64,000 bases of DNA from Methylobacter sp. GTDB lineage: Bacteria > Pseudomonadota > Gammaproteobacteria > Methylococcales > Methylomonadaceae. This document shows, piece by piece, positions 30,378 through 40,494 of the stretch (position 1 is its first letter; every line of letters begins with the position of its first letter). Made by a program: the position numbers and the translations under genes. The DNA lies in the NCBI RefSeq assembly GCF_004322395.1, contig NZ_SCTW01000110.1:1-64000 (forward strand), read 5' to 3'. The notes under the pieces are model-generated. The model ran no database searches and was not told the origin of the DNA. It worked only from the letters and a program-made list of their open reading frames with translations.

Positions 30378-30432
30378 CTTGGTTGTTTAACGGGCATCTT
30401 GCCTTGAGTTTAACTAAATTAAGGATTTTGAA

Positions 30433-31806
30433 ATGAAAAACCATCTAACCAATAATAATTTCAAACTGAAGCCACTGGCTTTGGGCATAGCTCTGGTTTC
30501 TGTTTTTGGGGCAGCACAAGCTAAGAGCTTGACAGAGGCCACCACTTTACTTGAAACGGTAGGTGATCCTAATGAAAGCCAGTTCATGAAAAATATTGGG
30601 GTGAAGATCGGTGGCTGGGCCAATGCTGGAATCACTTATAACGCGGCAAGCCCGGATAATAACTTCAACGGTCCGGTTACTTTTGGTGACCGTTCCGGCG
30701 AATTCCAGTTAAATCAATTAAATCTGTTTGTACAACGCGCAGTGGCTGCGGAAGGCGATGCCTGGGATTTTGGCGGACGCTTCGATGTGATGTTCGGTAC
30801 GGATGCTATTTTTACTCAAGCATACGGTGTTCCCGCATTTGATGTAAATACCGGACTGCCTTTGAATCGGAACCATTGGGATCTCAATATGCTCAATAGC
30901 AACGACAACCGTTTTTACGATATTGCGCTGCCTCAGGCTTATGCCGAAATTTATGCGCCTGTCGGCAATGGTTTGAACATTAAAGCCGGTCACTTTTATA
31001 CACCGATCGGTTACGAGACGGTTCCGGCCCCTGACAACTTTTTCTACACCCATGCTTACACCATGCAATATGGCGAACCGTTCACCCATACCGGTGTGAT
31101 GGGCAACTATACCGTCGATAAAAATTGGGCGGTTATGGGTGGTGTAGTCACCGGCAGTGCGACTGGCGGCTGGGATGGCGGCTGGGACAAACAGTTGGGC
31201 AGTTGGGCAGGCTTGGCCGGTACTACCTGGACCAGTGATGACAAAAACACCTCTGCCAATATCAGCGGTACCTATGGCGGAACTTCCGAACATAGCAGCC
31301 AATCCTGGGGCCTGTACAGCTTAGTGTTGAAGCACAATATCACCGATAAAACCCATCTGGTTTTGCAGCATGATCATGGTTATGCCAACGGTGTTTTAAC
31401 AGCTGTTCCAAATGTCGATGCCGAATGGTATGGCGTCAATTCTCATCTAACCTATGACATAAAAGATAATTTGACAGCGGGTATTCGAGCTGAATGGTTC
31501 CGCGATCAAAACGGTTTCAGGGTCTGCTCTCCAGGTCGTGTAGCTGCCGCAACTAATGGTGCAGGCAGTAGTTTTGCCGCTGCCGGCAATTTCACCTCTA
31601 CCTGTAATGCCGGCAATGGCGCCAGCTATTACGGAATTACCGCTGGTATGAACTGGAAGCCGATGAAATGGCTGAATATTCGTCCCAATGTCCGTTATGA
31701 CTGGGTGGATGGAACAGTTGCAGCCACAGGCGGACAGTACCGCCCCTTCGGCAACGCCAAGCAGGATCAATTTCTATTCTCTACCGATTTCAATGTTAAC
31801 TTTTAA
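30433..31806 (+). CDS. outer-membrane beta-barrel porin, nitrogen-linked
   Basis: 457 residues. Signal peptide ending ...GAAQA-KSLTEAT. The mature protein is rich in alternating aromatic/Gly/Asn stretches typical of a beta-barrel (GGWANAGITYNAASPDNN; NIKAGHFYTPIGYETVP) and ends DFNVNF with a C-terminal Phe. It resembles uncharacterised porins placed beside amtB in other methylotroph-like genomes. Its sigma-54 promoter and position before glnK1-amtB1 suggest a role in uptake of a nitrogen compound under limitation. AAGGA precedes the ATG. Confidence 0.82.
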   Translation: MKNHLTNNNFKLKPLALGIALVSVFGAAQAKSLTEATTLLETVGDPNESQFMKNIGVKIGGWANAGITYNAASPDNNFNGPVTFGDRSGEFQLNQLNLFVQRAVAAEGDAWDFGGRFDVMFGTDAIFTQAYGVPAFDVNTGLPLNRNHWDLNMLNSNDNRFYDIALPQAYAEIYAPVGNGLNIKAGHFYTPIGYETVPAPDNFFYTHAYTMQYGEPFTHTGVMGNYTVDKNWAVMGGVVTGSATGGWDGGWDKQLGSWAGLAGTTWTSDDKNTSANISGTYGGTSEHSSQSWGLYSLVLKHNITDKTHLVLQHDHGYANGVLTAVPNVDAEWYGVNSHLTYDIKDNLTAGIRAEWFRDQNGFRVCSPGRVAAATNGAGSSFAAAGNFTSTCNAGNGASYYGITAGMNWKPMKWLNIRPNVRYDWVDGTVAATGGQYRPFGNAKQDQFLFSTDFNVNF

Positions 31807-31862
31807 CGCAGCTTGATGGATACATCAAAGTAGGCGCTTTAAGCGATACAAGAGCAATGTAA

Positions 31863-32270
<408 letters not shown>

Positions 32271-32285
32271 TATTAAGGGGGAACT

Positions 32286-33683
32286 ATGAAACAACTTTTA
32301 ACTACCTTAATCCTGTTTGCCTTGCTAGGTTATGCAGGATTCTCTGTTGCGGAAACTGCCGTTCCTGTTCCGCCTGCAGCCAACAAAGGCGATACCGCGT
32401 GGATGATTGTTGCGACCGTGCTGGTTATCCTGATGGTCATTCCAGGATTGGCATTGTTCTATGGCGGCATGGTGCGCGCCAAGAACATGCTGTCCATGTT
32501 GATGCAAGTGTTTGTGATTTTCTCGATGATGGCTATATTGTGGGCGATTTACGGTTACAGCATCGCATTTACCGAAGGCAATGCGTTTTTTGGCGGATTT
32601 AGCAAGATGTTCCTTAAAGGCATAACGCCGGACTCGCTTGCAGCCACTTTCAGCAAAGCTGTTTACGTGCCTGAGTATATTTATGTCGCATTCCAGCTGA
32701 CCTTCGCCGCTATTACTCCTGCGCTGATCGTTGGTGCTTTTGCCGAACGGGTTAAGTTTTCTGCTGTACTGTTGTTTATGTTCTTGTGGTTTACCTTCTC
32801 TTATCTGCCGATGGCGCATATGGTTTGGTATTGGGCCGGTCCTGATGCTTATACTGATGCATCGGCGGCAGAAGCGGCTACTGCTACGGCTGGATTTTTG
32901 TTCCAAAAAGGTGCACTGGATTTCGCCGGCGGCACGGTTGTGCATATTAATGCCGGTATTGCCGGTTTAGTAGGTTGCTTGTTGATAGGCAAGCGTATCG
33001 GTTACAAAAAGGAGTCGCTTGCACCACACAGCGTCACCATGACTATGATTGGCGCCTCTTTGTTATGGGTCGGCTGGTTCGGCTTTAACGTTGGCTCTAA
33101 TCTGGAAGCCAACGGCCTTGCCGCTTTAGTCTTTGTCAATACTTTACTGGCCAGCGCAGCGGCTACTCTCGCATGGGTAGGTGCTGAATGGCTGTTGCGC
33201 GGCAAACCCAGTATGTTGGGCGGTGCTTCCGGCGCTGTTGCGGGGCTTGTCGCCATTACTCCTGCTTGCGGCTGGTCCGGCCCTATGGGTGCTATTTTCT
33301 TAGGATTAGTTGCCGGCGCGGTTTGTTTCTGGGCGGTTACTACTTTGAAAAGTATGCTTGGTTATGACGACTCCCTAGATGCTTTTGGTGTTCACGGTGT
33401 TGGTGGAATTATCGGTGCATTGGGTACAGGCATCGTCGCCAGCCCATCGCTCGGCGGCACCGGCGTTTGGGATTATGTTGCCAACGGGGTAGCTGAATAC
33501 AGCATGATCGGTCAAATCACCAGCCAAGCTTGGGGCGTAGGAGTCTGTATCATCTGGTCAGGTGCGGTATCTTTTATCGCTTATAAAATCGTGGATATGT
33601 TGATTGGGCTTCGGGTTAGCGAAGAAGTCGAGCGTGAAGGGCTTGACGTTTCCGAACATGGCGAGACCGCGTATCATATTTAA
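32286..33683 (+). CDS. amtB: ammonium transporter, copy 1
   Basis: 465 residues. N-terminal signal-like segment followed by eleven helices. The paired pore histidines lie in MAHMVWYWAG and FGVHGVGGIIG, and the family signature DFAGGTVVHINAGIAGLV is present. The long tail (EEVEREGLDVSEHGETAYHI) is the part that contacts GlnK. It brings ammonium into the cytoplasm. The ATG is preceded by AAGGGGG. Confidence 0.96.
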   Translation: MKQLLTTLILFALLGYAGFSVAETAVPVPPAANKGDTAWMIVATVLVILMVIPGLALFYGGMVRAKNMLSMLMQVFVIFSMMAILWAIYGYSIAFTEGNAFFGGFSKMFLKGITPDSLAATFSKAVYVPEYIYVAFQLTFAAITPALIVGAFAERVKFSAVLLFMFLWFTFSYLPMAHMVWYWAGPDAYTDASAAEAATATAGFLFQKGALDFAGGTVVHINAGIAGLVGCLLIGKRIGYKKESLAPHSVTMTMIGASLLWVGWFGFNVGSNLEANGLAALVFVNTLLASAAATLAWVGAEWLLRGKPSMLGGASGAVAGLVAITPACGWSGPMGAIFLGLVAGAVCFWAVTTLKSMLGYDDSLDAFGVHGVGGIIGALGTGIVASPSLGGTGVWDYVANGVAEYSMIGQITSQAWGVGVCIIWSGAVSFIAYKIVDMLIGLRVSEEVEREGLDVSEHGETAYHI

Positions 33684-33725
33684 TTGGTGGTGAACTTTTC
33701 TCAAAAATGACCTTTGGGTAAACAA

Positions 33726-33751
33726 CGGGCGCGCGATGCGCCCGTTTTTGC
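33726..33751 (+). terminator. rho-independent terminator after amtB1
   Basis: CGGGCGC-GCGAT-GCGCCCG followed by TTTTTG. It separates the two glnK-amtB units transcriptionally. Confidence 0.85.
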
Positions 33752-33832
33752 GTTTAAGAAAACGAAAAAGCACGTCAATTTAGCGTTTTTATCCGGTCTA
33801 TTAATTGTATGTTGATTGATAATTCACTATGA

Positions 33833-34222
<390 letters not shown>

Positions 34223-34237
34223 GCGCAAAGGAAAAAA

Positions 34238-35533
34238 ATGTTGTTAAAAATAATAAATAGAAAGCTGGTTTTAGGCTTCCTGATGTTTCCCGGTCTTGCT
34301 TTTGCGGATCAATTAAATCAAGCTGACACAGCTTGGATCTTAACATCGACTGCATTGGTTTTGTTTATGACAATACCGGGCCTGTCGTTATTTTATGCCG
34401 GATTGGTTAGAAGCAAAAACGTTCTGTCCGTATTGATGCAGTGTTTTGCGATTACCTGTCTGGTTTCAATTCTTTGGCTTGCCGGCGTTTACAGCTTTAT
34501 TTTCGCCGACGGCGGAGAACTGCAAAAAATCATCGGCGGCGCTTCAAAAGCATTCCTGCCCGGCATAGGCGTCGCATCGTTGAAAGGTACTATTCCTGAA
34601 ACAGTCTTCTTCATGTTTCAGATGACTTTTGCGATTATTACACCGGCGCTGATAGTCGGCGGTTTCGCCGAGCGGATGAAATTTTCGGCGATGCTGTGGT
34701 TTAGCGGCTTATGGTTGATTATTGTTTACCTGCCGATATGCCACTGGATGTGGGGCGGCGGTTGGTTGGCCGATTTGGGCGCAATGGATTTTGCCGGCGG
34801 CATCGTCATCCACATTAATGCCGGCGTTGCGGCTTTAGTATCGGCCTTGGTATTAGGAAAAAGAAAAGGTTTTCCAAATACAGCAATGCCGCCGCATAAC
34901 ATGACCATGGTAGTTACCGGTGCGGGCATGTTGTGGGTCGGCTGGTTCGGGTTTAATGCCGGCAGCGCGTTGACCGCAGACGGGCGCGCAGGAATGGCAA
35001 TGCTGGTGACGCATATCGGCGCTGCTTCCGGCGCTTTGACCTGGATGTTTATAGAATGGAAACGTTTTAGCAAGCCCAGCGTATTAGGTATTGTGACCGG
35101 CATGGTTGCAGGTTTGGGCACCATCACCCCCGCTTCAGGCTTTGTCGGCCCTTTCGGTGCGCTGGTGATTGGCATTACTGCCGGCGCCGTATGTTTTTAT
35201 GCTACCCAATATGTAAAACGTACCTTGAAAATCGATGATTCTCTGGACGTATTTTCCGTCCATGGCGTAGGCGGCGTGACCGGCTCATTATTGACCGGTG
35301 TCTTTGCCGCAAGCAGCTTGGGCGGCCTCGGTTTAGCAGAGGGCGTTTCAATAATGGACCAAGTCAGCGTTCAGGCGTTGGCGATCGTCGTTACTGCGAC
35401 CTGGAGCGCGCTATTCAGCTACCTGATTTTAAAATTACTGGATAGATGGATAGGTTTACGCGTAACTCCCGATGAGGAAGTGCAAGGCTTGGATAATGTT
35501 CTGCATGAAGAAACCGGCTATCTTGATTTATAG
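34238..35533 (+). CDS. ammonium transporter, copy 2
   Basis: 431 residues with eleven helices after an N-terminal signal-like segment. Pore histidines lie in CHWMWGGG and FSVHGVGGVTG, and the signature DFAGGIVIHINAGVAALV is present. It lacks the insertion seen in copy 1 after the first His and is more divergent than the PII partners. The C-terminal tail (EEVQGLDNVLHEETGYLDL) is kept. It lies 15 nt after glnK2. Confidence 0.95.
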   Translation: MLLKIINRKLVLGFLMFPGLAFADQLNQADTAWILTSTALVLFMTIPGLSLFYAGLVRSKNVLSVLMQCFAITCLVSILWLAGVYSFIFADGGELQKIIGGASKAFLPGIGVASLKGTIPETVFFMFQMTFAIITPALIVGGFAERMKFSAMLWFSGLWLIIVYLPICHWMWGGGWLADLGAMDFAGGIVIHINAGVAALVSALVLGKRKGFPNTAMPPHNMTMVVTGAGMLWVGWFGFNAGSALTADGRAGMAMLVTHIGAASGALTWMFIEWKRFSKPSVLGIVTGMVAGLGTITPASGFVGPFGALVIGITAGAVCFYATQYVKRTLKIDDSLDVFSVHGVGGVTGSLLTGVFAASSLGGLGLAEGVSIMDQVSVQALAIVVTATWSALFSYLILKLLDRWIGLRVTPDEEVQGLDNVLHEETGYLDL

Positions 35534-35560
35534 GTTTTTTCATTAGAATTTTCGATTTAA

Positions 35561-35602
35561 AAAAGCGGCTTCCTCAGTAATCTGAGGAAGCCGCTTTTTT
35601 TT
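35561..35602 (+). terminator. rho-independent terminator after amtB2
   Basis: AAAAGCGGCTTCCTCAG-TAAT-CTGAGGAAGCCGC and a T8 run: a 13-bp GC-rich stem. Confidence 0.92.
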
Positions 35603-35629
35603 GTTTATAATGGCGATAAGTTAAAACGG

Positions 35630-38600
35630 ATGAGGTCACTGGATTTTATGAAAGTTCGACACATAGTATCTAAAATTAAAATCGCTGTTTTTATAGTGGT
35701 CGGTCTTCTGGGTATCTATGCTGCGCTGGGCTTTTACTTGTTGCCTACGCTGGCAAAGTCGAAACTGCCGACATTCATCCAGCAGGAAACCGGCAGAAAG
35801 GCATCTGTTGCAACGGTTAAATTTAATCCCTTTTTGTTACAGTTAAGCTTACAGAAGTTCGAGCTTCAAGAACAGGACGGCCAACTGTTTGCCGGCTTTG
35901 ACGATCTTTATGTCGACATTAATGCGCTACGATCCATCGATCAGCGAGCTATGGTTATTGATACGGTGTCGCTGAACAAACCAGTCGTCCGTATCGCCAT
36001 AGACAAAAACGGGGCATTCAATTTTACAGATCTGCTAAAAGACAACAAAGACAAGCAGGATGACAATAAAATTTTCCCGGTCAATATCGCAAAGCTATCG
36101 ATAATCGAAGGAAAGCTGAACTGGGAAGATGCGCATTTAACAAATCCCGAAAAGGAGACTGTTTATCCGATTAACCTTGCCATTGAAAACTTCGCGACAA
36201 AAACCGACAACCAAGCCAAATTAGGCTTAACCTTGGAATTAACGACAGGCGGCAAGCTGGATTGGCAAGGCGCCATCGCCCTTAATCCGCTCTCTTCATC
36301 CGGGCATATCAAATTAAATAACGTGCAATTGCCAAGAATCCGAGCGCTGGCCTTGCAGGACTTCTTGCAACTGGATTTGCAAGGCTATGAACTGTTCGAA
36401 GCCGATTACAAGGCCGATTATATAAATAATAAATTTAACGTTAACGTCAATCAGGGCAAATTTGAACTTCGCGATGTTCAGGTTTCAGCATCGGCCCAGG
36501 ACAACCCACTGATTAAAACGCTTCAGTTGGCCGTGCAGGGCATCGGCTTTAACCTTGGCAACCATGAGCTAACGATTGAATCCGTTTCAGCAAATGACGG
36601 CGATTTTAAGGCGTGGTTGGATACCGAAGGCACGCTTAATTATCAGGCCTTTCTGCCTGAGGCCAAACCCTCTCCCGCAGAATCGGAACAAGCGCCGTGG
36701 ATTATCAAAATCAACAACATCGCACTGAATAACTTCGGGCTCAGCTTTGAAGATCGAAGCCTAAAAAAGCCCATCACCATCAACGTCAAGCCTATCAATT
36801 TAAAGCTGACGAATTTCAGCAATAACGCCGCTGCGAACCTGCCTTTTCAGTTCAGCGCCTCGGTTAATGAAAGCGGCTCGATCAAGCTTGACGGCAATGC
36901 CGTTATTGAACCCTTATCCGCGCAGATAGCCGTTGATGTTAAAGACATTGCACTGGAAAATTTCCAGTCTTATGTCGATAAGTTCGCGCGTTTGGATATC
37001 ATCGACGGAGCTTTAGCGATTGACGGCAATATCCTACTCGCCAAATCGGCGCCGGATAAACCGGATATTAAGTTTACCGGCAATACCAAAATTACCGACT
37101 TATTAACCCGCGATCAGATAAAGAACAAAGACTTTGTTAAATGGCAGAATTTAACTCTTAAAGGTATCAATATTGATTTGCCAACAAAACAATATAGCGC
37201 TGAATCACTGAGTATTAACAAACCTTATGCCAGAGTCATCATCAGACAGGACAAAACCGTCAATTTTAGCGAAATCATGATTGCCGACAAAAGCGAATCC
37301 CCCCCGACCCCCCTTTTACAAAGGGGGGGGACGGCTTTGCATAAGTCCACACCTTTGCAAAAGGAGGAGAATAAGCCTCGCCCTTTACAAAAAGATGGGA
37401 ATAAGCCCCCCCCTTTGCAAAAGGGGGGCCGGGGGGGATTGGAACCTCAATTTAAACTGGGCAAAATCCAAGTCATTGACGGCTCTTCCGATTTTGCAGA
37501 CCTTTCGCTGATTTTGCCGTTCGCCGCGCAAATCAAAAGCTTGGACGGCGGCGCCAGCGGTATTTCCTCTGATCGAAAGTCAACAGTCAAAGTTGATTTA
37601 AAAGGAAATGCTTATGACTTGGCGCCTGTCGACATCAAAGGCGAAATCAGTCCTTATTTGGGTGATTACGATGTGAAAGTGAAGTTTACCGGCATGCCGA
37701 TGCCGTTGATTTCGCCTTATATGGTGCAGTTTGCCGGTTATAAAGTTGAAAAAGGCAAAATGTCGTTGGAGCTAAATTACAAAGTTGCCGACGGAAAACT
37801 AACCGCTTCCAATAACATCTTGATTGAACGGTTCGAGTTGGGTGAGAAAGTTGAAAATCCCAATGCCGTGTCATTACCGCTGAAGCTGGCGGTGGCTTTA
37901 ATGAAGGATTCCGAAGGCAAAATAAAAATGGACGTACCCATTACCGGCAGCCTGGAAGACCCTCAATTCAGCATAAGCCACATCGTTGTCGATGCGTTGG
38001 TTAACGCGATAACTAAAGTGATCGGCTCGCCTTTTCACGCATTAGCTTCATTAATAGGCAGCGAAGAGGATTTAAGCACTATCAGCTTCCCTGCGGGTAG
38101 TGCGGAATTAAGTAAGCAGGAAACCGACAAGCTGGATGATTTGGCTAAAGCGTTAAAAACGCGTTCTATCTTACAATTGGAAATTAAAGGAGCGGCTTTT
38201 CAGGAGCAGGATTGGCCGGCGGTCAGCGACGATGCTTTATACGATCAGCTTAAAAGAATAAAAGCCGACGAAATTAATAAGCAAGGCGGCAGAAAAATAC
38301 GGGCAGAATATGTCGTAATTTCCGACCAGGATTACAGGCGTTTGATGGAACAGCTATTTGCGGAAAAGTTTCCGTTGATGGTGGAGAAATCCTTACTGGG
38401 TAAGCTACGTCTGGTCGGCAGTAAGGCTGATACCAGCACCCATGAGTTTTATGCGGTCGCCAAGGAGAAGCTGTCAGCCATCATTAAGCCGGAAGAGCAA
38501 AGGCTAAAAAACCTGGCCGCAGAAAGAGCGCAAGCGATTGCCCGTTACATCGTGCAAAAAGGCGGCATAGCGAACGAACGGGTGTTTATACTTGATACTG

Positions 38601-38662
38601 TAGTTGCCCCCAAAACAGAGAATAACGAGATTGTTAGTACCTTGTCATTGAAAACCGATTAA
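35630..38662 (+). CDS. DUF748 / AsmA-like envelope protein
   Basis: 1010 residues. One N-terminal membrane helix (about 15-37, IAVFIVVGLLGIYAALGFYLL) followed by a long periplasmic region of AsmA/DUF748 type (KFNPFLLQLSLQKFELQEQDG; NKPVVRIAIDKNGAFNFTDLL; ISPYLGDYDVKVKFTGMPMPLISPYM). Such proteins are thought to bridge the envelope in lipid transport. A stretch near residues 553-603 (PPTPLLQRGG ... PLQKGGRGG) is encoded by a GC-rich repeat inserted in frame and looks foreign to the fold. The start could also be ATG 35648. It directly follows the amtB2 terminator. Confidence 0.85.
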   Translation: MRSLDFMKVRHIVSKIKIAVFIVVGLLGIYAALGFYLLPTLAKSKLPTFIQQETGRKASVATVKFNPFLLQLSLQKFELQEQDGQLFAGFDDLYVDINALRSIDQRAMVIDTVSLNKPVVRIAIDKNGAFNFTDLLKDNKDKQDDNKIFPVNIAKLSIIEGKLNWEDAHLTNPEKETVYPINLAIENFATKTDNQAKLGLTLELTTGGKLDWQGAIALNPLSSSGHIKLNNVQLPRIRALALQDFLQLDLQGYELFEADYKADYINNKFNVNVNQGKFELRDVQVSASAQDNPLIKTLQLAVQGIGFNLGNHELTIESVSANDGDFKAWLDTEGTLNYQAFLPEAKPSPAESEQAPWIIKINNIALNNFGLSFEDRSLKKPITINVKPINLKLTNFSNNAAANLPFQFSASVNESGSIKLDGNAVIEPLSAQIAVDVKDIALENFQSYVDKFARLDIIDGALAIDGNILLAKSAPDKPDIKFTGNTKITDLLTRDQIKNKDFVKWQNLTLKGINIDLPTKQYSAESLSINKPYARVIIRQDKTVNFSEIMIADKSESPPTPLLQRGGTALHKSTPLQKEENKPRPLQKDGNKPPPLQKGGRGGLEPQFKLGKIQVIDGSSDFADLSLILPFAAQIKSLDGGASGISSDRKSTVKVDLKGNAYDLAPVDIKGEISPYLGDYDVKVKFTGMPMPLISPYMVQFAGYKVEKGKMSLELNYKVADGKLTASNNILIERFELGEKVENPNAVSLPLKLAVALMKDSEGKIKMDVPITGSLEDPQFSISHIVVDALVNAITKVIGSPFHALASLIGSEEDLSTISFPAGSAELSKQETDKLDDLAKALKTRSILQLEIKGAAFQEQDWPAVSDDALYDQLKRIKADEINKQGGRKIRAEYVVISDQDYRRLMEQLFAEKFPLMVEKSLLGKLRLVGSKADTSTHEFYAVAKEKLSAIIKPEEQRLKNLAAERAQAIARYIVQKGGIANERVFILDTVVAPKTENNEIVSTLSLKTD
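37300..37440 (+). repeat. in-frame palindromic repeat cluster inside the DUF748 gene
   Basis: Three or four units related to CCCCTTTGCAAAAGGGG in about 140 bp, some degenerate. The block keeps the reading frame and codes for repeated PLQK units. It has the appearance of a mobile palindromic repeat that landed in a coding region. Confidence 0.8.
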
Positions 38663-38696
38663 CACGTTTAATGCCATTAATAACAGCCGATTAGCC

Positions 38697-39488
38697 ATGA
38701 CTTTATTTAAAATTATCCGCATCCTTATCTTATTGACTGTGTTTGTAGTCGTGGCTTTTTATGCGAAAAACCAAAAATTAAAATCCAGGTCGTGGACAGA
38801 ACCTTTAAGCGTGGTCATTTATCCCATCAACGGCGATAACAACAGCCCGGTCGTCAATGAATATATCAATGACCTGGACGACAGCGTGTTTGTACCCGTT
38901 GACCGGTTTTTGCAACAACAAAGCGAACCATATAAGCTCATCACCAAACAACCGACCCAAATACACATCGGGCCAGTGCTGACGGTGCTGCCGCCCGAAG
39001 CGCCGCTACCCGGCGAAGGTTATGCGGCAATAATCTGGTGGGCGCTTAAATTCCGCTACTGGACCTATAAAAACACGCCCGATTCGGATTCCACTATGCC
39101 TCGTATCGATGTTTTTGTGCTTTACCATGAAGCAACGCCAGGCAGGAGTTTGCGACATTCAGTAGGGCTCGACAAAGGCTTGGCAGCCGTAGTTCATGCT
39201 TTTGCCTCTATCGATCAGGATCAACAAAACAATATCGTCATTGCCCACGAATTCCTGCACACAGTCGGTGCGACGGACAAGTATGATGCCGATAATAAAG
39301 CCCTGTTTCCGATCGGCTATGCCCACCCGGAGCAATCGCCCCTTTATCCGCAAACCAAGGCTGAAATCATGGTTGGCCGCATCCCCCTGTCGGCAACCAA
39401 TGTGCGCATGGCGGCCGATTTGGACGAATGCGTGATTGGCGAACAAACAGCGAAAGAAATCAACTGGGTGCAGGCAAAGGATCCGTAG
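38697..39488 (+). CDS. membrane-anchored putative zinc metallopeptidase
   Basis: 263 residues. An N-terminal membrane helix (about 4-23, FKIIRILILLTVFVVVAFYA), then a soluble domain with the zinc-binding motif HEFLH at 184-188, followed by TVGATDKYD, whose Asp is a candidate third ligand. No family with an assigned role was recognised. It lies 34 nt after the DUF748 gene on the same strand and may be in an operon with it. Confidence 0.65.
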   Translation: MTLFKIIRILILLTVFVVVAFYAKNQKLKSRSWTEPLSVVIYPINGDNNSPVVNEYINDLDDSVFVPVDRFLQQQSEPYKLITKQPTQIHIGPVLTVLPPEAPLPGEGYAAIIWWALKFRYWTYKNTPDSDSTMPRIDVFVLYHEATPGRSLRHSVGLDKGLAAVVHAFASIDQDQQNNIVIAHEFLHTVGATDKYDADNKALFPIGYAHPEQSPLYPQTKAEIMVGRIPLSATNVRMAADLDECVIGEQTAKEINWVQAKDP

Positions 39489-39538
39489 TTTGCGTCCACA
39501 TTAATTGCTTTGGATAAAGATAGCGTTGAGGATCTTAT

Positions 39539-39745
39539 ATGAACGACATTACCCCAGATAAAACAACGAACGTTATTTGTCACTGTAGCGGAACTACTAA
39601 AGAGCAAATTATGGGGCTTATTAATAATGGAATCGACAACCTGGACGGAATATCCAGAATGACCGGAGCTTGTTCAGGATGTGGAGCTTGTGATGTTTTA
39701 ATATTGGAATTGCTGGCCGAGAATATAGCTAACTGTAGTGCTTAA
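39539..39745 (+). CDS. BFD-like [2Fe-2S]-binding small protein
   Basis: 68 residues with the Cys pattern CHC ... CSGCGAC typical of the bacterioferritin-associated ferredoxin-like domain (VICHCSGTTKEQIMGLINNG). It probably binds a [2Fe-2S] cluster. The partner redox protein is not evident nearby. GAGGATC precedes the ATG. Confidence 0.8.
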   Translation: MNDITPDKTTNVICHCSGTTKEQIMGLINNGIDNLDGISRMTGACSGCGACDVLILELLAENIANCSA

Positions 39746-39900
39746 TAGAGGCAACATCGCCCTTCCCTTTTCGACTGGCATTTGTAAATAGTGCGCGATA
39801 TTTACCCCACCTGGCTCATTTACCACCAAAACATCCTACGTAAAAAACTTTAAGTAGTTGTATGCATAGACATTTATTAAATACTGACACACAATTTCAT

Positions 39901-39982
39901 CACACACGATAAAGCCAATCCTGCCGAAAGACAGGAGCAGAAAGTCGCGGATCCTATCAACGGAAAGCCGGACTGCCGAAGG
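39901..39982 (+). ncRNA. cyclic-di-GMP-I (GEMM) riboswitch
   Basis: Elements in the order expected for GEMM: ACGATAAAGCCAATCC, hairpin TCCTG-CCGAAAGA-CAGGA with a GAAA tetraloop, the linker GCAGAAAGTC, a second helix region (GCGGATCC ... ACGG), and the conserved closing strand GGAAAGCCGGACTGCC. This aligns by eye with known class I c-di-GMP aptamers. The second stem is somewhat unusual and the first joining strand has GCC where GGC is common, so binding should be treated as likely rather than certain. Confidence 0.72.
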
Positions 39983-40026
39983 TGACTACAAAAAAGTCAC
40001 ACAATAGGTGGTTCGGCTTTTTTGTT
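39974..40026 (+). terminator. riboswitch expression platform: terminator hairpin
   Basis: GCCGAA (just inside the 3' end of the aptamer) pairs with TTCGGC followed by a T run, enclosing an inner GTGACT/AGTCAC hairpin. The outer stem shares bases with the aptamer's closing strand, so ligand binding and termination would be alternatives. Confidence 0.7.
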
Positions 40027-40044
40027 TTTGGGCAAATAGGAAAA

Positions 40045-40070
40045 TAATCTCAGGCTAAGGCCTGAGATTA
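40045..40070 (+). promoter_or_regulatory. hairpin before the 36-codon ORF
   Basis: TAATCTCAGG-CTAAGG-CCTGAGATTA, a perfect 10-bp stem ending 4 nt before an AGGAGGG ribosome site. It may modulate initiation or be a second terminator remnant. Confidence 0.45.
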
Positions 40071-40089
40071 CTACAGGAGGGCATTAATT

Positions 40090-40200
40090 ATGTTATATAA
40101 AAATATTGTTTTTCGTCCTGCCCGTATCATGTTATCGACCTTAAATGGGCTTGTCTTCTTATCGCTAATTTTATTGAGGGTATTAACACTTCCGAAATGA
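40090..40200 (+). CDS. 36-residue hydrophobic peptide downstream of the riboswitch
   Basis: Reads MLYKNIVFRPARIMLSTLNG followed by LVFLSLILLRVLTLPK. A very good Shine-Dalgarno (AGGAGGG, 9 nt before ATG) and its place right after the c-di-GMP riboswitch argue that it is translated. The C-terminal half could span a membrane. No similarity recognised. It could also be the decayed start of a longer gene. Confidence 0.45.
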   Translation: MLYKNIVFRPARIMLSTLNGLVFLSLILLRVLTLPK

Positions 40201-40494
40201 AATTCTTTACTTTAATAATATAGAGCAGTTTCACTTCGTGCTCTAACGGGTCAAACCGCCAATCACTTAAAGTAGGCGCTCTACTGCAGGCTATCCATGG
40301 CCTAGTGTAGCGGTGCGCCGAGGTGACGTACAATATCAAAATGCCTGGACAGCTCTCAGCTTGAAAAAGTCCGAGGGGGGCATCAGGTTCATGGCTTCTA
40401 TCATTACAACCAAATATCGGCTGAATTTAACTTGACAGAAACCTCTAAAAGCCGGTTACTGCATAAATTATGCTTAACCCATGCAGGAACCGGC

